Part shown: positions 29,264-38,021 of the stretch, in pieces
How positions within the stretch are numbered: the stretch's first letter is position 1
Layout of the letters: each line of letters opens with the position of its first letter
NCBI GenBank assembly: GCA_023653075.1
Contig: JAMNXQ010000004.1
Coordinates: forward strand, 30,465-94,464
Source of the DNA: Algoriphagus sp.
Lineage (GTDB): Bacteria; Bacteroidota; Bacteroidia; Cytophagales; Cyclobacteriaceae
Direction of reading: 5' to 3'
DNA: 64,000 nucleotides
Notes under the pieces: generated by a model
What the model saw: only the letters and a program-made list of their open reading frames with translations
Databases searched by the model: none
Told to the model about the DNA's origin: nothing
Program-made: the position numbers and the translations under genes

Positions 29264-30550
29264 ATGCCCAAACGCGTGTTAATCCTCACCTACTATTGGC
29301 CTCCGAGTGGAGGTTCGGGTGTACAACGCTGGTTGAAATTTGCCAAATACCTACCCGAAGCAGGCTGGGAACCCGTGATTTTTACACCAGAAAATCCTGA
29401 TTTCGATCTTCAAGACGAAACTCTCCTCCAGGAAATTTCTCCCGATCTGGAAGTGATTCGCTTTCCCATCTGGGAACCTTACCAGTTGTTTGCCAAGGTG
29501 AAAAAGCAAGGGAAAAGCCATCCTGGGCGTATCCTGGAGCAACCAAAAAGGGGGTTTCTGGAAAAATTAGCCATTTGGCTGCGTGCCAACCTGCTGGTCC
29601 CAGACCCGCGTGTTTTTTGGGTGAAGCCTTCCGTACAATTTCTAAGTCAACTGGTCAAAGAAGGGCAATTTCAAGCGATCATTACCACTGGGCCACCCCA
29701 TAGCATCCACCTAATTGGACAGCAACTCAAGCAAAAGCTTGGGGTACCCTGGTTGGCAGACTTTAGAGACCCCTGGTCACAGTGGGAATTTCTAGACACC
29801 CTCCCTATGCTCCCGTTTGTCCGGAGACGGCACGAAGCCCTGGAGCAGAAGGCCTTGCAGCAAGCGGATGGGGTGGTCACTATCTCCCCAACCTTCCAGC
29901 GTGACCTGGAACGACTCTCGGGAAGAAAAATTGACCTGGTCACCAATGGTTACGATCCAGCTGACCTTCCTCAAGATTTTGCCCCTAGGCCCAAAGCAGC
30001 CAATCAACTTCACCTAATTTACACAGGCATCATTGACGCTATCCGTAATCCGCTTCCCCTAATGCACGCAATGAAGGCTGAATTTGAAGAGGTTGGGGAG
30101 GAGGTCTCCTGGACTTTTGTGGGGAAGGTAAGCGAACAAGTGCAGCAGCTGGTGCAGTCCGATCCTTGGTTACAGCGCCACATCCACTTTGCAGGCTATG
30201 TATCCCATCAGGAAGTGTTTGACTTTTATGCCCAAGCAAATGCACTGGTCCTGATTCTGACGGATACCAAGAATGCGAAGGGGAATATTCCAGGCAAACT
30301 CTTTGAATACCTTGCTACAGGGCTTCCCGTCTTGGCATTGGGCGATCCGCAAGGAGATAGTTCGGAGATTCTGAGTCAAGCAGGTGCCGGTGCTGTGCTC
30401 GCTCATGGAGATCTGAAAGGGATGCAAGCAAAACTTCGGGAGCTGTATGAGTCAGCAGGCACTCAGCAAACGTTAGGTCCTTTGGAAGCCTATTCTCGAA
30501 AAACTGGAAGTAAGCAGGTAGCTGAGATTTTGGACAGTATTACTATTTAG
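29264..30550 (+). CDS. Glycosyltransferase family 4-like protein
   Basis: About 428 aa from the ATG at 29264 (MPKRVLILTYYWPPSGGSG), which places the nucleotide-sugar fold right at the N-terminus; a TTG at 29243 is less likely. The GT-B architecture is visible. The N-terminal acceptor domain has the glycine loop GGSGVQRW. The C-terminal domain has LIYTGIIDAIRNP and the donor-binding GNIPGKLFEYLATGLPVLAL with the EX7E-like glutamates. Donor and acceptor are unknown; exopolysaccharide or lipid glycosylation is plausible. Directly downstream is repetitive non-coding DNA. Confidence 0.87.
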   Translation: MPKRVLILTYYWPPSGGSGVQRWLKFAKYLPEAGWEPVIFTPENPDFDLQDETLLQEISPDLEVIRFPIWEPYQLFAKVKKQGKSHPGRILEQPKRGFLEKLAIWLRANLLVPDPRVFWVKPSVQFLSQLVKEGQFQAIITTGPPHSIHLIGQQLKQKLGVPWLADFRDPWSQWEFLDTLPMLPFVRRRHEALEQKALQQADGVVTISPTFQRDLERLSGRKIDLVTNGYDPADLPQDFAPRPKAANQLHLIYTGIIDAIRNPLPLMHAMKAEFEEVGEEVSWTFVGKVSEQVQQLVQSDPWLQRHIHFAGYVSHQEVFDFYAQANALVLILTDTKNAKGNIPGKLFEYLATGLPVLALGDPQGDSSEILSQAGAGAVLAHGDLKGMQAKLRELYESAGTQQTLGPLEAYSRKTGSKQVAEILDSITI

Positions 30551-30572
30551 TATCGAGAATAATGATCTGTAC

Positions 30573-30660
30573 GAAGTGCCAAGTACAAAGTACCATGATT
30601 TTTAAAATGCAGAATTCTATACTAATTCGAATCTCTACTTTGTACTTGGTGCCTGGTACA
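30573..30660. repeat. Imperfect inverted repeat with TACTTTGTACTTGG arms
   Basis: AAGTGCCAAGTACAAAGTACC near 30573 is nearly the reverse complement of TACTTTGTACTTGGTGCC near 30637-30655. A third related stretch (ACCTGGTACATTGTACT) lies at about 30873. It is part of a 390-base gene-free block. Confidence 0.6.
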
Positions 30661-30703
30661 TTGTACTTTTTGATTACGACATTCAGCGTTCAGCATCCAG
30701 CGT

Positions 30704-30868
30704 TCGACATTAGCCTAGATCCCGTATTTCGTATTTCGTTCGACATTCAAAACTCGGAGTTCAGTTTCGACATTAGCCTAGATCCCGTATTTCGTATTTC
30801 GTTCGACATTCAAAACTCGGAGTTCAGCGTTCGACATTAGCCTAGATCCCGTAATTCATATTTCTTAC
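30704..30868. repeat. 64-bp tandem repeat, about 2.6 copies
   Basis: Units start CGACATTAGCCTAGATCCCG at 30704, 30768 and 30832, a constant 64-base period. The first two units are nearly identical and the third breaks off after about 37 bases. A short open frame through the block is only the repeat being translated. The rest of the gap between 30551 and 30941 has no gene. Confidence 0.85.
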
Positions 30869-30941
30869 TTTTTACCTGGTACATTGTACTCTCCAAGAAA
30901 TCAAGGCACTAGAACTATCCATTTTTTTTCTACTTTTCGGA

Positions 30942-32078
30942 ATGTCTGGTTCTTCCTCCTATTTGTTTGTCGCCGCCGCACTTTGTTTAGCTGTATTTTT
31001 TGCAAGTTGGCTTACTCGGTTTTCTTGGGGTAAATCGGTGGGCACTCCCATTTTTGTAATTTTGATTTGTGCCGTATTAGCCAATACAGGCTTGATTCCA
31101 AGCGCTATGGATGGGCATCCTATCTACGATGGGGTTTTCCAATACCTCGCTCCCCTGGGCATATTTATTGCCTTGCTGGAAGTAGATCTAAAAAGTTTGA
31201 AAAAAGCAGGACTTCCCTTGTTGCTTCTTTTTTTGCTAGGCTCTCTGGCTACTGTGATTGGGGTACTCACCGCCTGGGTGCTCGTGCAGCCGGCAGACAC
31301 AATCGGTGACTTGGCCCCTGCCATCGCAGGCATGTATACTGGCACCTACATAGGAGGAGCGATCAATTTCAACGCAATTGCCCTGCACTACCAGGTCAAT
31401 GAGGCAGGAACACTTTTTGCTGCAGCAACCGTAGTGGATAACCTCGTAGGTACTCCTTGGATCATTGCCACGCTTATTTTGCCCAAGTACCTTCAGAAAT
31501 TGTACCCTCGCAAAAAGATAGCCTCTGCTTCTGGAGGTGAAAAAATGCACAGCCAAGAATCGATTGCTTTGGGACCCTTGGCAGCCGTATTTTCGATGGC
31601 CCTTATGGGGATTGCGGTGAGTAAGGCCTTGGTAATCTGGTTTCCTCAAGTGCCTGAAATCCTATTCTTGACCTCCATTGCGTTGATTCTTGCCCAGTTT
31701 CCTGCAGTTCAACAACTTCAGGGGAAGCATACCCTGGGCTACTTTTTGATTCTCTTGTTTCTGGCAGTCATTGGCACCTTGTGTGATTTGAGCGCTTTGG
31801 TTCAAGTGGGTGACCTTGCACTCACCCTCATTCTTTTTGTAACCGTTTTAATCGTGATTCATGGGCTCGTTATCTTTGGAGTAGGATCCCTCTTCAAAAT
31901 GGACTGGGACATGATAGCAGTGGCATCTCAGGCCAATATCGGTGGAAACACCACCGCCTTAGCAGCAGCGGAAAGCCTAAATCGACCGGACTTACTGATC
32001 CCAGGAATTCTGGTTGGGAGCTTGGGCAACGCTATTGGAACCTACATTGGCTTTGCAGTTGCCAGCGTCTTGTTTTAA
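30942..32078 (+). CDS. DUF819 family integral membrane protein
   Basis: 378 aa with about ten hydrophobic segments. The conserved AGMYTGTYIGGAINFNAIA (about residues 128-146) and the SQANIGGNTTALAAAESL segment near the C-terminus match the DUF819/YjcL-like family. Function is unknown; the two inverted halves with GG-rich loops resemble transporters. The next gene is a bile-acid:sodium symporter homologue 38 bases away, so a shared transport role is possible but not shown. Confidence 0.85.
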   Translation: MSGSSSYLFVAAALCLAVFFASWLTRFSWGKSVGTPIFVILICAVLANTGLIPSAMDGHPIYDGVFQYLAPLGIFIALLEVDLKSLKKAGLPLLLLFLLGSLATVIGVLTAWVLVQPADTIGDLAPAIAGMYTGTYIGGAINFNAIALHYQVNEAGTLFAAATVVDNLVGTPWIIATLILPKYLQKLYPRKKIASASGGEKMHSQESIALGPLAAVFSMALMGIAVSKALVIWFPQVPEILFLTSIALILAQFPAVQQLQGKHTLGYFLILLFLAVIGTLCDLSALVQVGDLALTLILFVTVLIVIHGLVIFGVGSLFKMDWDMIAVASQANIGGNTTALAAAESLNRPDLLIPGILVGSLGNAIGTYIGFAVASVLF

Positions 32079-32116
32079 CTTAGAGGTACCCAAACCAACC
32101 ACCCAAACCCAGTTCT

Positions 32117-32995
32117 ATGCAATCCAGCGTTTTAACCGAGCTTTTCTTGCCTTTTTCGTTAGCCGTCATCATGTTTGGAATGGGACTGAGTTTGCGGATC
32201 GAAGACTTCAAGCGCATCTTGATCTATCCCAAAGCAGTCGGAGTAGGACTTCTCAATCAACTCATTTTTCTTCCCATCATTGCCTTCGGGATTGCCAACT
32301 TGTTTGAATTGCCTTCAGAACTCGCCGTTGGATTGATGATTCTGGCGGTTTGTCCTGGGGGAGCCACCTCCAATTTGATCACCCATTTAGCCAAGGGGGA
32401 TGCAGCGCTATCCATTACCCTCACTGCTTTTTCTTCCGTCATCACCGTGTTTACCATTCCTTTTTTGGTCAATTATTCGATTGGCCACTTTATTCCAGGA
32501 GGGGAAGCGCAGCAATTGGAGGTCGTGGGCACGGTTATTTCTGTGTTGGTGATTACCATCATTCCGGTGGCGCTGGGAATGCTGGTATTCGCTAAAGCTC
32601 CGAAGTTAGCTGCAAAGTTGGATCTTCCTTTTCGACGTATTTCTGCCATCTTTTTTGTGGTGATTGTACTTGCCGCGGTGCTGAAGGAAAAGGAAAACTT
32701 GGTTCGCTACTTTGTAGAGGCAGGACCTGCCGCACTGACTTTGAATGTGGCCACGCTAGCCTTGAGTTTTGGAACTGCCAGATTGTTCAAACTTCCTTTC
32801 CGACAAGGCTTGACCATCGCGATTGAGTCGGGGATCCAAAATGGCACCCTGGGCATCACCATTGCCGCTACGCTTCTGATGAATTCGGTGATGACTATTC
32901 CATCTGCGATTTACAGTTTGATCATGTTTGGAACTGCCGCCTTGGTCATTTTCTTTGGGAATTACGTGGCTTCGTCACAGAAAGCAAAGAGTTAA
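32117..32995 (+). CDS. Bile acid:sodium symporter (BASS) family protein
   Basis: 292 aa with nine to ten membrane segments. The family motif LAVCPGGATSNLITHLAKGDAALSITL (about residues 75-101) and the late ESGIQNGTLGITIAATLL are clear. BASS proteins move organic anions with Na+; bacterial members carry bile acids, pantoate or other acids, so the substrate is not assignable. It follows DUF819 and is 6 bases upstream of a small hypothetical gene. Confidence 0.92.
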   Translation: MQSSVLTELFLPFSLAVIMFGMGLSLRIEDFKRILIYPKAVGVGLLNQLIFLPIIAFGIANLFELPSELAVGLMILAVCPGGATSNLITHLAKGDAALSITLTAFSSVITVFTIPFLVNYSIGHFIPGGEAQQLEVVGTVISVLVITIIPVALGMLVFAKAPKLAAKLDLPFRRISAIFFVVIVLAAVLKEKENLVRYFVEAGPAALTLNVATLALSFGTARLFKLPFRQGLTIAIESGIQNGTLGITIAATLLMNSVMTIPSAIYSLIMFGTAALVIFFGNYVASSQKAKS

Positions 32996-33001
32996 GGAAC
33001 G

Positions 33002-33610
33002 ATGGGAGTGATTTTTTTGGGTGTTCGGTTGATGGGGCTGTTTTTTTTGCTTCCGCTAGGCCTTCAAGGGCAGAGCTATTTCAATGAATTGGGCAAGCGA
33101 ATCACCTACGCCGACTACGAGCAAAAGATTCTTTCTGGACCTTATTTTGGTGTTCCGGGAGAAAAGCCTGGAGACCAAAAGCTCGTGCATCGCATGCCGA
33201 CCGGTCTAACCAATGCCAGGTTGTTTTATGAAAAATTAGGGATGCTCGCTGACTTTCAAGCAGGCAGGTCTTTGGTGGTGATTTTTTATCCAGGCAAGGA
33301 CGAGTGCAATTCCGCTGTTTCCACCTCCGATCCAAAACTGCTCCGATCCAATCACGAAGCGGTACTCAAGTACGCCCAGAAATTTGGGACGGCTCCACCG
33401 GTTTACCTGTACCAACAAGCGCATGGCTTGGAGAAATATGCAGGTATTCATACTTGGATCCCCGATCCAGAAGGGGTCTTTGCAAGGCAATTCTTTCAAT
33501 TTCCCTATCCTTGCAAAAGTTTTGTAGTCATTAGTCCCAAGGGCAACTACCGAGCTATTTTGGGCGAGTTTCCCATTTCTCAAATTTCAGTAGCTCTCAA
33601 AAAACTCTAA
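33002..33610 (+). CDS. Hypothetical secreted protein
   Basis: 202 aa with a signal peptide (VRLMGLFFLLPLGLQGQS). The body has a strand SLVVIFYPGKDECNSAV (about residues 91-107), reminiscent of a thioredoxin-like beta-strand with one cysteine, and ends FPYPCKSFVVISPKGNYRAILGEF. The two cysteines could pair. I do not recognise the family. It is tightly packed between the BASS gene (6 bases) and the GNAT gene (8 bases), so probably one operon. Confidence 0.65.
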   Translation: MGVIFLGVRLMGLFFLLPLGLQGQSYFNELGKRITYADYEQKILSGPYFGVPGEKPGDQKLVHRMPTGLTNARLFYEKLGMLADFQAGRSLVVIFYPGKDECNSAVSTSDPKLLRSNHEAVLKYAQKFGTAPPVYLYQQAHGLEKYAGIHTWIPDPEGVFARQFFQFPYPCKSFVVISPKGNYRAILGEFPISQISVALKKL

Positions 33611-33617
33611 TCAAGCC

Positions 33618-34142
33618 ATGAATACACCCGTTCTTGAATTAAGAAAGGCCAATCTTTCTGATTTACCCGAGCTTTTGGCCCTTGCTCGAGCCTCTTTTTT
33701 GCAGGCATTTACCGAAGGGAACAAACCCGAAAATGTGCAGGCCTACTTGGCAGAAGCCTTTACAGAGGCTAAGCTGACCAAAGAATTGCAGGAGCCTGCT
33801 TCCATCTTTTTCGTGGCAAGTTTGGAAGGGGAACTCCTAGGCTACACCAAACTCAACCTAGCGGACGCACAAGCGGAGGTGCAGGATCCCGCTTCGGTGG
33901 AGGTGGCTCGCTTGTATACCCTAGAAAAGGCATGGGGCAAGGGGCTGGGGCAGCGGCTGCTGGATGCAGCCTTCGACTTTGCGAGACAAGAGGGGAAGAC
34001 TTGGCTTTGGTTGGGGGTCTGGGAGCACAATGCGCGTGCGATCCGATTTTACGAGAAAAATGGACTCCGCATTTTTGGAAGCCATCCCTTCCCCTTTGGG
34101 GATGAGATTCAAAACGATTGGCTGATGCGGGTGGAGCTTTGA
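33618..34142 (+). CDS. GNAT family N-acetyltransferase
   Basis: 174 aa with a complete GNAT fold: N-terminal LRKANLSDLPELLALARASF, strand SIFFVASLEGELLGYTKL, the acetyl-CoA loop LEKAWGKGLGQRLLDAAFDFA (Q/RxxGxG/A-like, about residues 110-130) and ENGLRIFGSHPF at the end. The acyl acceptor, small molecule or protein, cannot be told from the sequence. Confidence 0.88.
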   Translation: MNTPVLELRKANLSDLPELLALARASFLQAFTEGNKPENVQAYLAEAFTEAKLTKELQEPASIFFVASLEGELLGYTKLNLADAQAEVQDPASVEVARLYTLEKAWGKGLGQRLLDAAFDFARQEGKTWLWLGVWEHNARAIRFYEKNGLRIFGSHPFPFGDEIQNDWLMRVEL

Positions 34143-34208
34143 GGGTGAGCTTATTCAACTAACTCTTCTTGCAGGGCAAATGGAGTATTCCTATTTTTAA
34201 AGAAAAAA

Positions 34209-35447
34209 ATGAAGCGCTCTTTTCTAGTTTTGGTAGTCTTCTTGTCCATTTGAACGGCATCGTTTTCACAGGAAAAAGAGCCTATTCTGATTTTAATTTC
34301 CCTGGATGGCTTTCGTCACGATTACGTGGAGCGTTTTCAACCTGAAAACCTGACACGTTTTATAGCCGAAGGCACTGCCGCCAAAGGGCTTATTCCTTCC
34401 TTTCCTTCCAAAACCTTTCCCAATCATTACACGATCGCCACAGGAATGCTTCCCGAGCACCATGGTTTGGTGGACAATGCCTTTTACGAACCCTTCAAAG
34501 ATCAGGTGTACACGATGGGCAATCGGGATATCATTCAAGATGGGTATTGGTATGGGGGTACGCCGATCTGGGTGCTGGCTGAGCAGCACGGAATCAAAGC
34601 AGCAAGTTACTTTTTTGTAGGTACCGAAGCCCCGATTCAGGGAGTTCGTCCCAGTTATTACTACGATTACGATGGGGGAGTGCCGAACCTGACCCGAATT
34701 GCCAAAGTCTTTGACTGGCTACGCTTGCCCGCTGCCGAGCGACCTCGACTGATTACGCTCTATTTCTCCGACATGGACGACACAGGGCATCGGTATGGTC
34801 CCAACAATGATTTGGAGTTGAAAAAAACGCTGAATCGATTGGACCATGAGCTGGGCGCCTTGTTTGAGGGACTGGAAAGTTTTGACCTGCCCATTCATGT
34901 AGTGCTTGTCTCCGACCATGGGATGATGGAAGTGAAGCAGGAAAATTTGATTCTGTTGGAGGATTTAACTGCAGGAATTCAAGGCCGTGTGGTCAACAAT
35001 GGAGCTTTGGCTCACCTGCATTTGGAAGACCCCAAGGAGAAGGAAAAGGTGATTCAACTCCTGCTGTCTCGAAACCCAAACATCCGTATCGATGACCTGA
35101 GTACTACCGAAAACTACAGTGACTTAACTGCTTTTCCTCAGCGAAAAGGGGACCTCTTGATTCTTCCGAAGGAAGGATATTACTTGACCGATGTTCGCGG
35201 AAAGGTTCGTTACCAAAACAATGCTGCTCGCTACCAGACCCAGGTCTTTGGAGAGCATGGATTTACACCCCGCTACGAGGAGATGATAGGTATTTTTTAT
35301 GCGAAAGGACCGCAAATCCAGGAAGGATTGAAGGTGGAGCCTTTTCAAAACATCCACATCTATCCCTTGCTCTGCCGCATTTTAGGACTTCCCATCCCTG
35401 AGGGGATTGATGGCAAGGCAGAGGTGCTCCTTCAAGTACTGAAATAA
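34209..35447 (+). pseudogene. ENPP-type alkaline phosphatase superfamily phosphodiesterase with in-frame TGA in its signal peptide
   Basis: Starting from the ATG at 34209, the frame encodes a signal peptide (MKRSFLVLVVFLSI) interrupted by TGA at 34251-34253. It then continues without interruption through TASFSQ, KEPILILISLDGFRHDY and the whole enzyme to 35447. The metal-binding Asp of LDGFRHDY lies before the first remaining ATG (34326). Other active-site parts are FPSKTFPNHYTIATG with the nucleophilic threonine, YFSDMDDTGHRYGP and VVLVSDHGMME. An intact protein would hydrolyse phosphodiester or pyrophosphate bonds in the periplasm. A protein begun at 34326 would lack export and one metal ligand. 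The TGA is either a real recent mutation (TGG to TGA is one step) or a sequence error. Confidence 0.75.
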
Positions 35448-35949
35448 ACCGGAGCAGGGAAATCCCCGCAAATCGTATTCTCACATGTAGTCACTCGATT
35501 TTTGCTTGAATTGTACGTTTGAACTTATTCTGGGCTCGAGCCATTTTTTGCAGATTTTACTAAAAAGTGGGTTTTTCAAATTTGATTTAGTAAAATCTAG
35601 TTATACTAGCTCTTAAGGACCAATTTTTGGCATTTTTTACTAAAAATACTCCCTTCCCAAATCCTCTTTTTTTAACTATCGAATCCATTAAAGGCTATCT
35701 TTCCATCACTTACCAAGCAGGAGAGGGAGCGACAAAAGGGTGATTTTTTAATCTACTTTTTGAACTAGTTTTTTAAGAGGAAAGGGCAAGTCTTCTTAAA
35801 GTCAATTTTTTAAGCTGATTTTTTTAAACTGCTCCTTCTCTTGGCTTGGGTGGTGGTTAATCGTGATAAAAAAGTGCTTTGGCACCGTAATTTTTTAAGG
35901 GTATAAGTTTCCCGCCCTGCGTATTGCAAAAGGGAGCCTACTTAATTTT
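35448..35949. other. Gene-free AT-rich stretch
   Basis: No credible open frame or RNA gene. It is rich in T-runs, with TTTTTTAA recurring at about 35744, 35771, 35808, 35892 and 35945, which may give curved DNA. It also holds the 13-bp inverted repeat listed separately. Base composition drops compared with the ENPP gene on its left and marks the start of the accessory region. Confidence 0.6.
35552..35598. repeat. Perfect 13-bp inverted repeat AGATTTTACTAAA / TTTAGTAAAATCT
   Basis: The arms at 35552-35564 and 35586-35598 are exact reverse complements separated by 21 bases. A partial third copy (TTTTTTACTAAAAAT) lies at 35634-35648. The spacing is too wide for a tight terminator; a protein-binding dyad or an element boundary is possible. 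Confidence 0.6.
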
Positions 35950-35955
35950 TTGAAA
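35895..35955 (+). promoter_or_regulatory. Upstream element shared with the lipoprotein gene at 37336
   Basis: The region before the start at 35956 aligns with 37275-37335. The shared order is AATTTTT, GGGT-TA, CCTGC, TATT-C-AAAGGG and TTAATTTTTT before ATG. The two genes encode unrelated proteins, so the conserved block is likely a promoter or 5' leader rather than coding. No exact TAnnTTTG is present. Confidence 0.4.
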
Positions 35956-36180
35956 ATGGAAGTAATAAAGGGTAAAAGGGTGTTGCTTGTAGGGGTTTTT
36001 GCGAGCTTGTTTTTCCTGCCTTCACAGGCAGATGCCAAAATGTTTGGTCAGGAATGTTCGTCCGTTACTACTGACAATGGTGTTTGTAGTGTTACAATGA
36101 CAACATGTAGGCAAAGGTTTTTCTGGATTAATTTTGGGTCAAATACCGATATGACTGACATGTTCTGCCGATATGACTAA
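35956..36180 (+). CDS. Small cysteine-containing secreted peptide, hypothetical
   Basis: 74 aa from the ATG at 35956 (a TTG at 35950 is in frame). The signal peptide GKRVLLVGVFASLFFLPSQADA is followed by a mature part of about 45 residues with four cysteines (QECSS, GVCSV, TTCRQ, MFCRY). The general plan resembles the short leader-type peptides of Bacteroidota such as NVEALA proteins, but that motif is absent and I do not assign it. A terminator follows within 40 bases. Its neighbour at 36255 is also secreted. Confidence 0.6.
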   Translation: MEVIKGKRVLLVGVFASLFFLPSQADAKMFGQECSSVTTDNGVCSVTMTTCRQRFFWINFGSNTDMTDMFCRYD

Positions 36181-36217
36181 AGTGGATTACAGGCTAAATC
36201 AGCTATAAATTTAAATT

Positions 36218-36244
36218 AGAGGGGATATTTCCCCCTCTTTATTT
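36218..36244 (+). terminator. Intrinsic terminator after the small peptide gene
   Basis: Stem AGAGGGG / CCCCTCT with a 7-base loop, followed by TTATTTT. It lies between the peptide gene and the next start, so read-through would be needed for co-transcription. Confidence 0.75.
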
Positions 36245-36254
36245 TGTATTTCTT

Positions 36255-36902
36255 GTGAAAAAAATAATCATACTTTATTCTATTGTTTCTTTGATTGGAT
36301 TCAACTTGATAGCTCAAGAAATTGAAATAATCGAGTTAGATGCGGTTGAAATAATCCCTACGGACGAGCTATTGATCTATTCGAATTTTTCAAAAAAGCA
36401 TAGAGAAAATAAAGTTAATGCTTTTGGACCTGGAATACGGGGAAAAATTGCAGTAGTAATGGGTTTTTTAAACCCGGAAAAATCTTCTATTCAATTGGAT
36501 GGTTTGGAGTTTTACTTCAATTATGAATGGGATCAGGATTCGTCTGGCTTTTATATACAGCCGGTGGTGGTCAAAGAAGAAGATGGGATGCCAATGGCTT
36601 CTTATACTGATTTTCCAGAGAAATATTTGGTGACGAGTAAGTTGAAAAACAGTCTGTACATAGATTTATCCACCAAAGAAATAAGCTTGTCACCTAATGA
36701 GCGTGTTTATGTAGGGATCAAATTTTTAGAAAATGTTAATCCAAAAACCCCTGACATCTTCAATATTAACGCCATTAGTGGAAAGATTTTGGAGTCTACG
36801 TACATCTTGTATTCAGATGGAAGTAGACCTCAAGAAGTAGTTGGACCAGGTAAGCATTCTGCTGGTCTGAAATATTCGGTGGTGTACAAATTGAAGGAAT
36901 AA
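36255..36902 (+). CDS. Hypothetical secreted protein
   Basis: 215 aa beginning at a GTG with a signal peptide (MKKIIILYSIVSLIGFNLIA, cleaved near QEIEII). The mature part begins with an acidic stretch IIELDAVEIIPTDELL and continues as a mostly beta protein (SIQLDGLEFYFNYEWDQDSSGFYIQPVVV) with no cysteines. The beginning looks like the plug side of carboxypeptidase-like regulatory proteins, but the match is too weak to name. It is followed by the shortest dnaE 3' fragment. AT-rich compared with the housekeeping genes. Confidence 0.6.
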   Translation: MKKIIILYSIVSLIGFNLIAQEIEIIELDAVEIIPTDELLIYSNFSKKHRENKVNAFGPGIRGKIAVVMGFLNPEKSSIQLDGLEFYFNYEWDQDSSGFYIQPVVVKEEDGMPMASYTDFPEKYLVTSKLKNSLYIDLSTKEISLSPNERVYVGIKFLENVNPKTPDIFNINAISGKILESTYILYSDGSRPQEVVGPGKHSAGLKYSVVYKLKE

Positions 36903-36964
36903 CTTAATTGGTGAAGGGGTAGGATTTCTTGGTGTCTTCCTAGATACTTGGCTATAAACTTTAA

Positions 36965-37060
36965 TCCCATCTCCCTACCCCTCCGCATTCCAATAGGCCA
37001 TGCGCTCCATGCGCTGCACCTCGAGGGAGTAGAAGCCAACCTCTTCTACTACCTTCCTTA
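36965..37060 (-). pseudogene. dnaE 3'-end fragment, copy A (shortest, most diverged)
   Basis: About 95 bases match the last codons and the first downstream bases of the dnaE gene at 46285. Identity is complete from TCCCATCTCCCTACCCC through GAGTAGAAGCCAA, then scattered mismatches appear and the match is lost after CTACCTTCC. The stop codon and the ATCCCAT sequence behind it are shared with the intact gene but not with copy B. It has no start and no function as a gene. Confidence 0.85.
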
Positions 37061-37274
37061 CCGTTGGAAGAGTTATTTGCCCAAATAGCCTGTTTTAGCA
37101 ATTGGCTTAATTTTCCTCCTGTCATAGTTTAAGCCTTTTTGCTGAATTTTATTTTTTTTAATTAAATGATGAATAATTTTTAATTAAATAATTTAAATAA
37201 ATTAAATAAAAATAAATTGGTAAATAATTGCATTATTAAATTAAGAAAATTAATTTAGATCATTAGTTTTTAAT

Positions 37275-37335
37275 TTTTCAGGGTTTATTTCTCCTGCCTG
37301 CCTATTTCGAAAGGGGGTGCTTTAATTAATTTTTT
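37275..37335 (+). promoter_or_regulatory. Upstream element shared with the peptide gene at 35956
   Basis: Contains GGGTTTATTTCTCC, GCCTGCCTATTTCGAAAGGG and TTAATTTTTT directly before the ATG at 37336. The same blocks occur in the same order and nearly the same spacing before 35956. It is probably a common promoter or leader. Confidence 0.4.
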
Positions 37336-37998
37336 ATGAAGACCTTAAAAAAAATCTCAACTTTTTCACTTCTGGTTTTTGCTTCCTGTGCTGTAGAGCA
37401 AGAAGAATTCACACTTAGTCAGGATCAGCTTTTCTATAAGCAAACAGAAAAAATTTTTGAAAACCCAACCTCCTATGCTTCACTAGAACCTAAAAAAATC
37501 AATCCCATTGAGGTTGACTTCAGTACTATGGTCCCAGCATCAGGTTTTAAGAAAAGCAATGGAATTCAAACAAACGTATTTGCATCATCGCTTGACGAAG
37601 AAATCATCAATGCAGACTCCAACTTTCAAAAGTTATCGAATACACTAATTGATAAAAGTTTGGTTTTACCCCTAGATGCATTTTTAAGACTAGCGTATGC
37701 GATAGAGGTAGAAGTAATTCGCTCAAATTTAGCTGAGGCAAAAAAAGAAACTCTTTTGAAAGAGCTAGCTGTCTTGAAGGGGCTTAAGATTTTTTTAAAA
37801 AAAGGGACAACAAATGCAAGGGTCATGTGTGATTCAAAACTTGAATGTGATATTTTGGCTTGTATTGAAGTGAAAGTAAAAGAGGCTTTGAGTGAAGAGC
37901 TTCATTGGCTTGAACGCTTGATAAATGCATTTAATATGCCTAAAGATATGCCACTTTACTGGGTGTTTTGTACCCTGCAAGCCCTTGAAAAAGATTAA
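37336..37998 (+). CDS. Hypothetical lipoprotein
   Basis: 220 aa with a lipobox LVFASC (cysteine at residue 18). The mature part is acidic at first (EQEEFTLSQDQLFYKQTEK), then helical (LPLDAFLRLAYAIEVEVI, AKKETLLKELAVLKGLKIF), with a cluster of three cysteines in CDSKLECDILAC (about residues 159-170). No family recognised. It lies between dnaE fragments A and B, and the 275 bases before it are very AT-rich. Confidence 0.6.
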   Translation: MKTLKKISTFSLLVFASCAVEQEEFTLSQDQLFYKQTEKIFENPTSYASLEPKKINPIEVDFSTMVPASGFKKSNGIQTNVFASSLDEEIINADSNFQKLSNTLIDKSLVLPLDAFLRLAYAIEVEVIRSNLAEAKKETLLKELAVLKGLKIFLKKGTTNARVMCDSKLECDILACIEVKVKEALSEELHWLERLINAFNMPKDMPLYWVFCTLQALEKD

Positions 37999-38021
37999 AT
38001 GTGAACCTTAAATTTTAGCTT

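Noticed and set aside
30562..30840. 92-aa open frame downstream of the glycosyltransferase
   Set aside because: It translates the 64-bp tandem repeat and gives a repeated peptide; no ribosome site or protein-like character.
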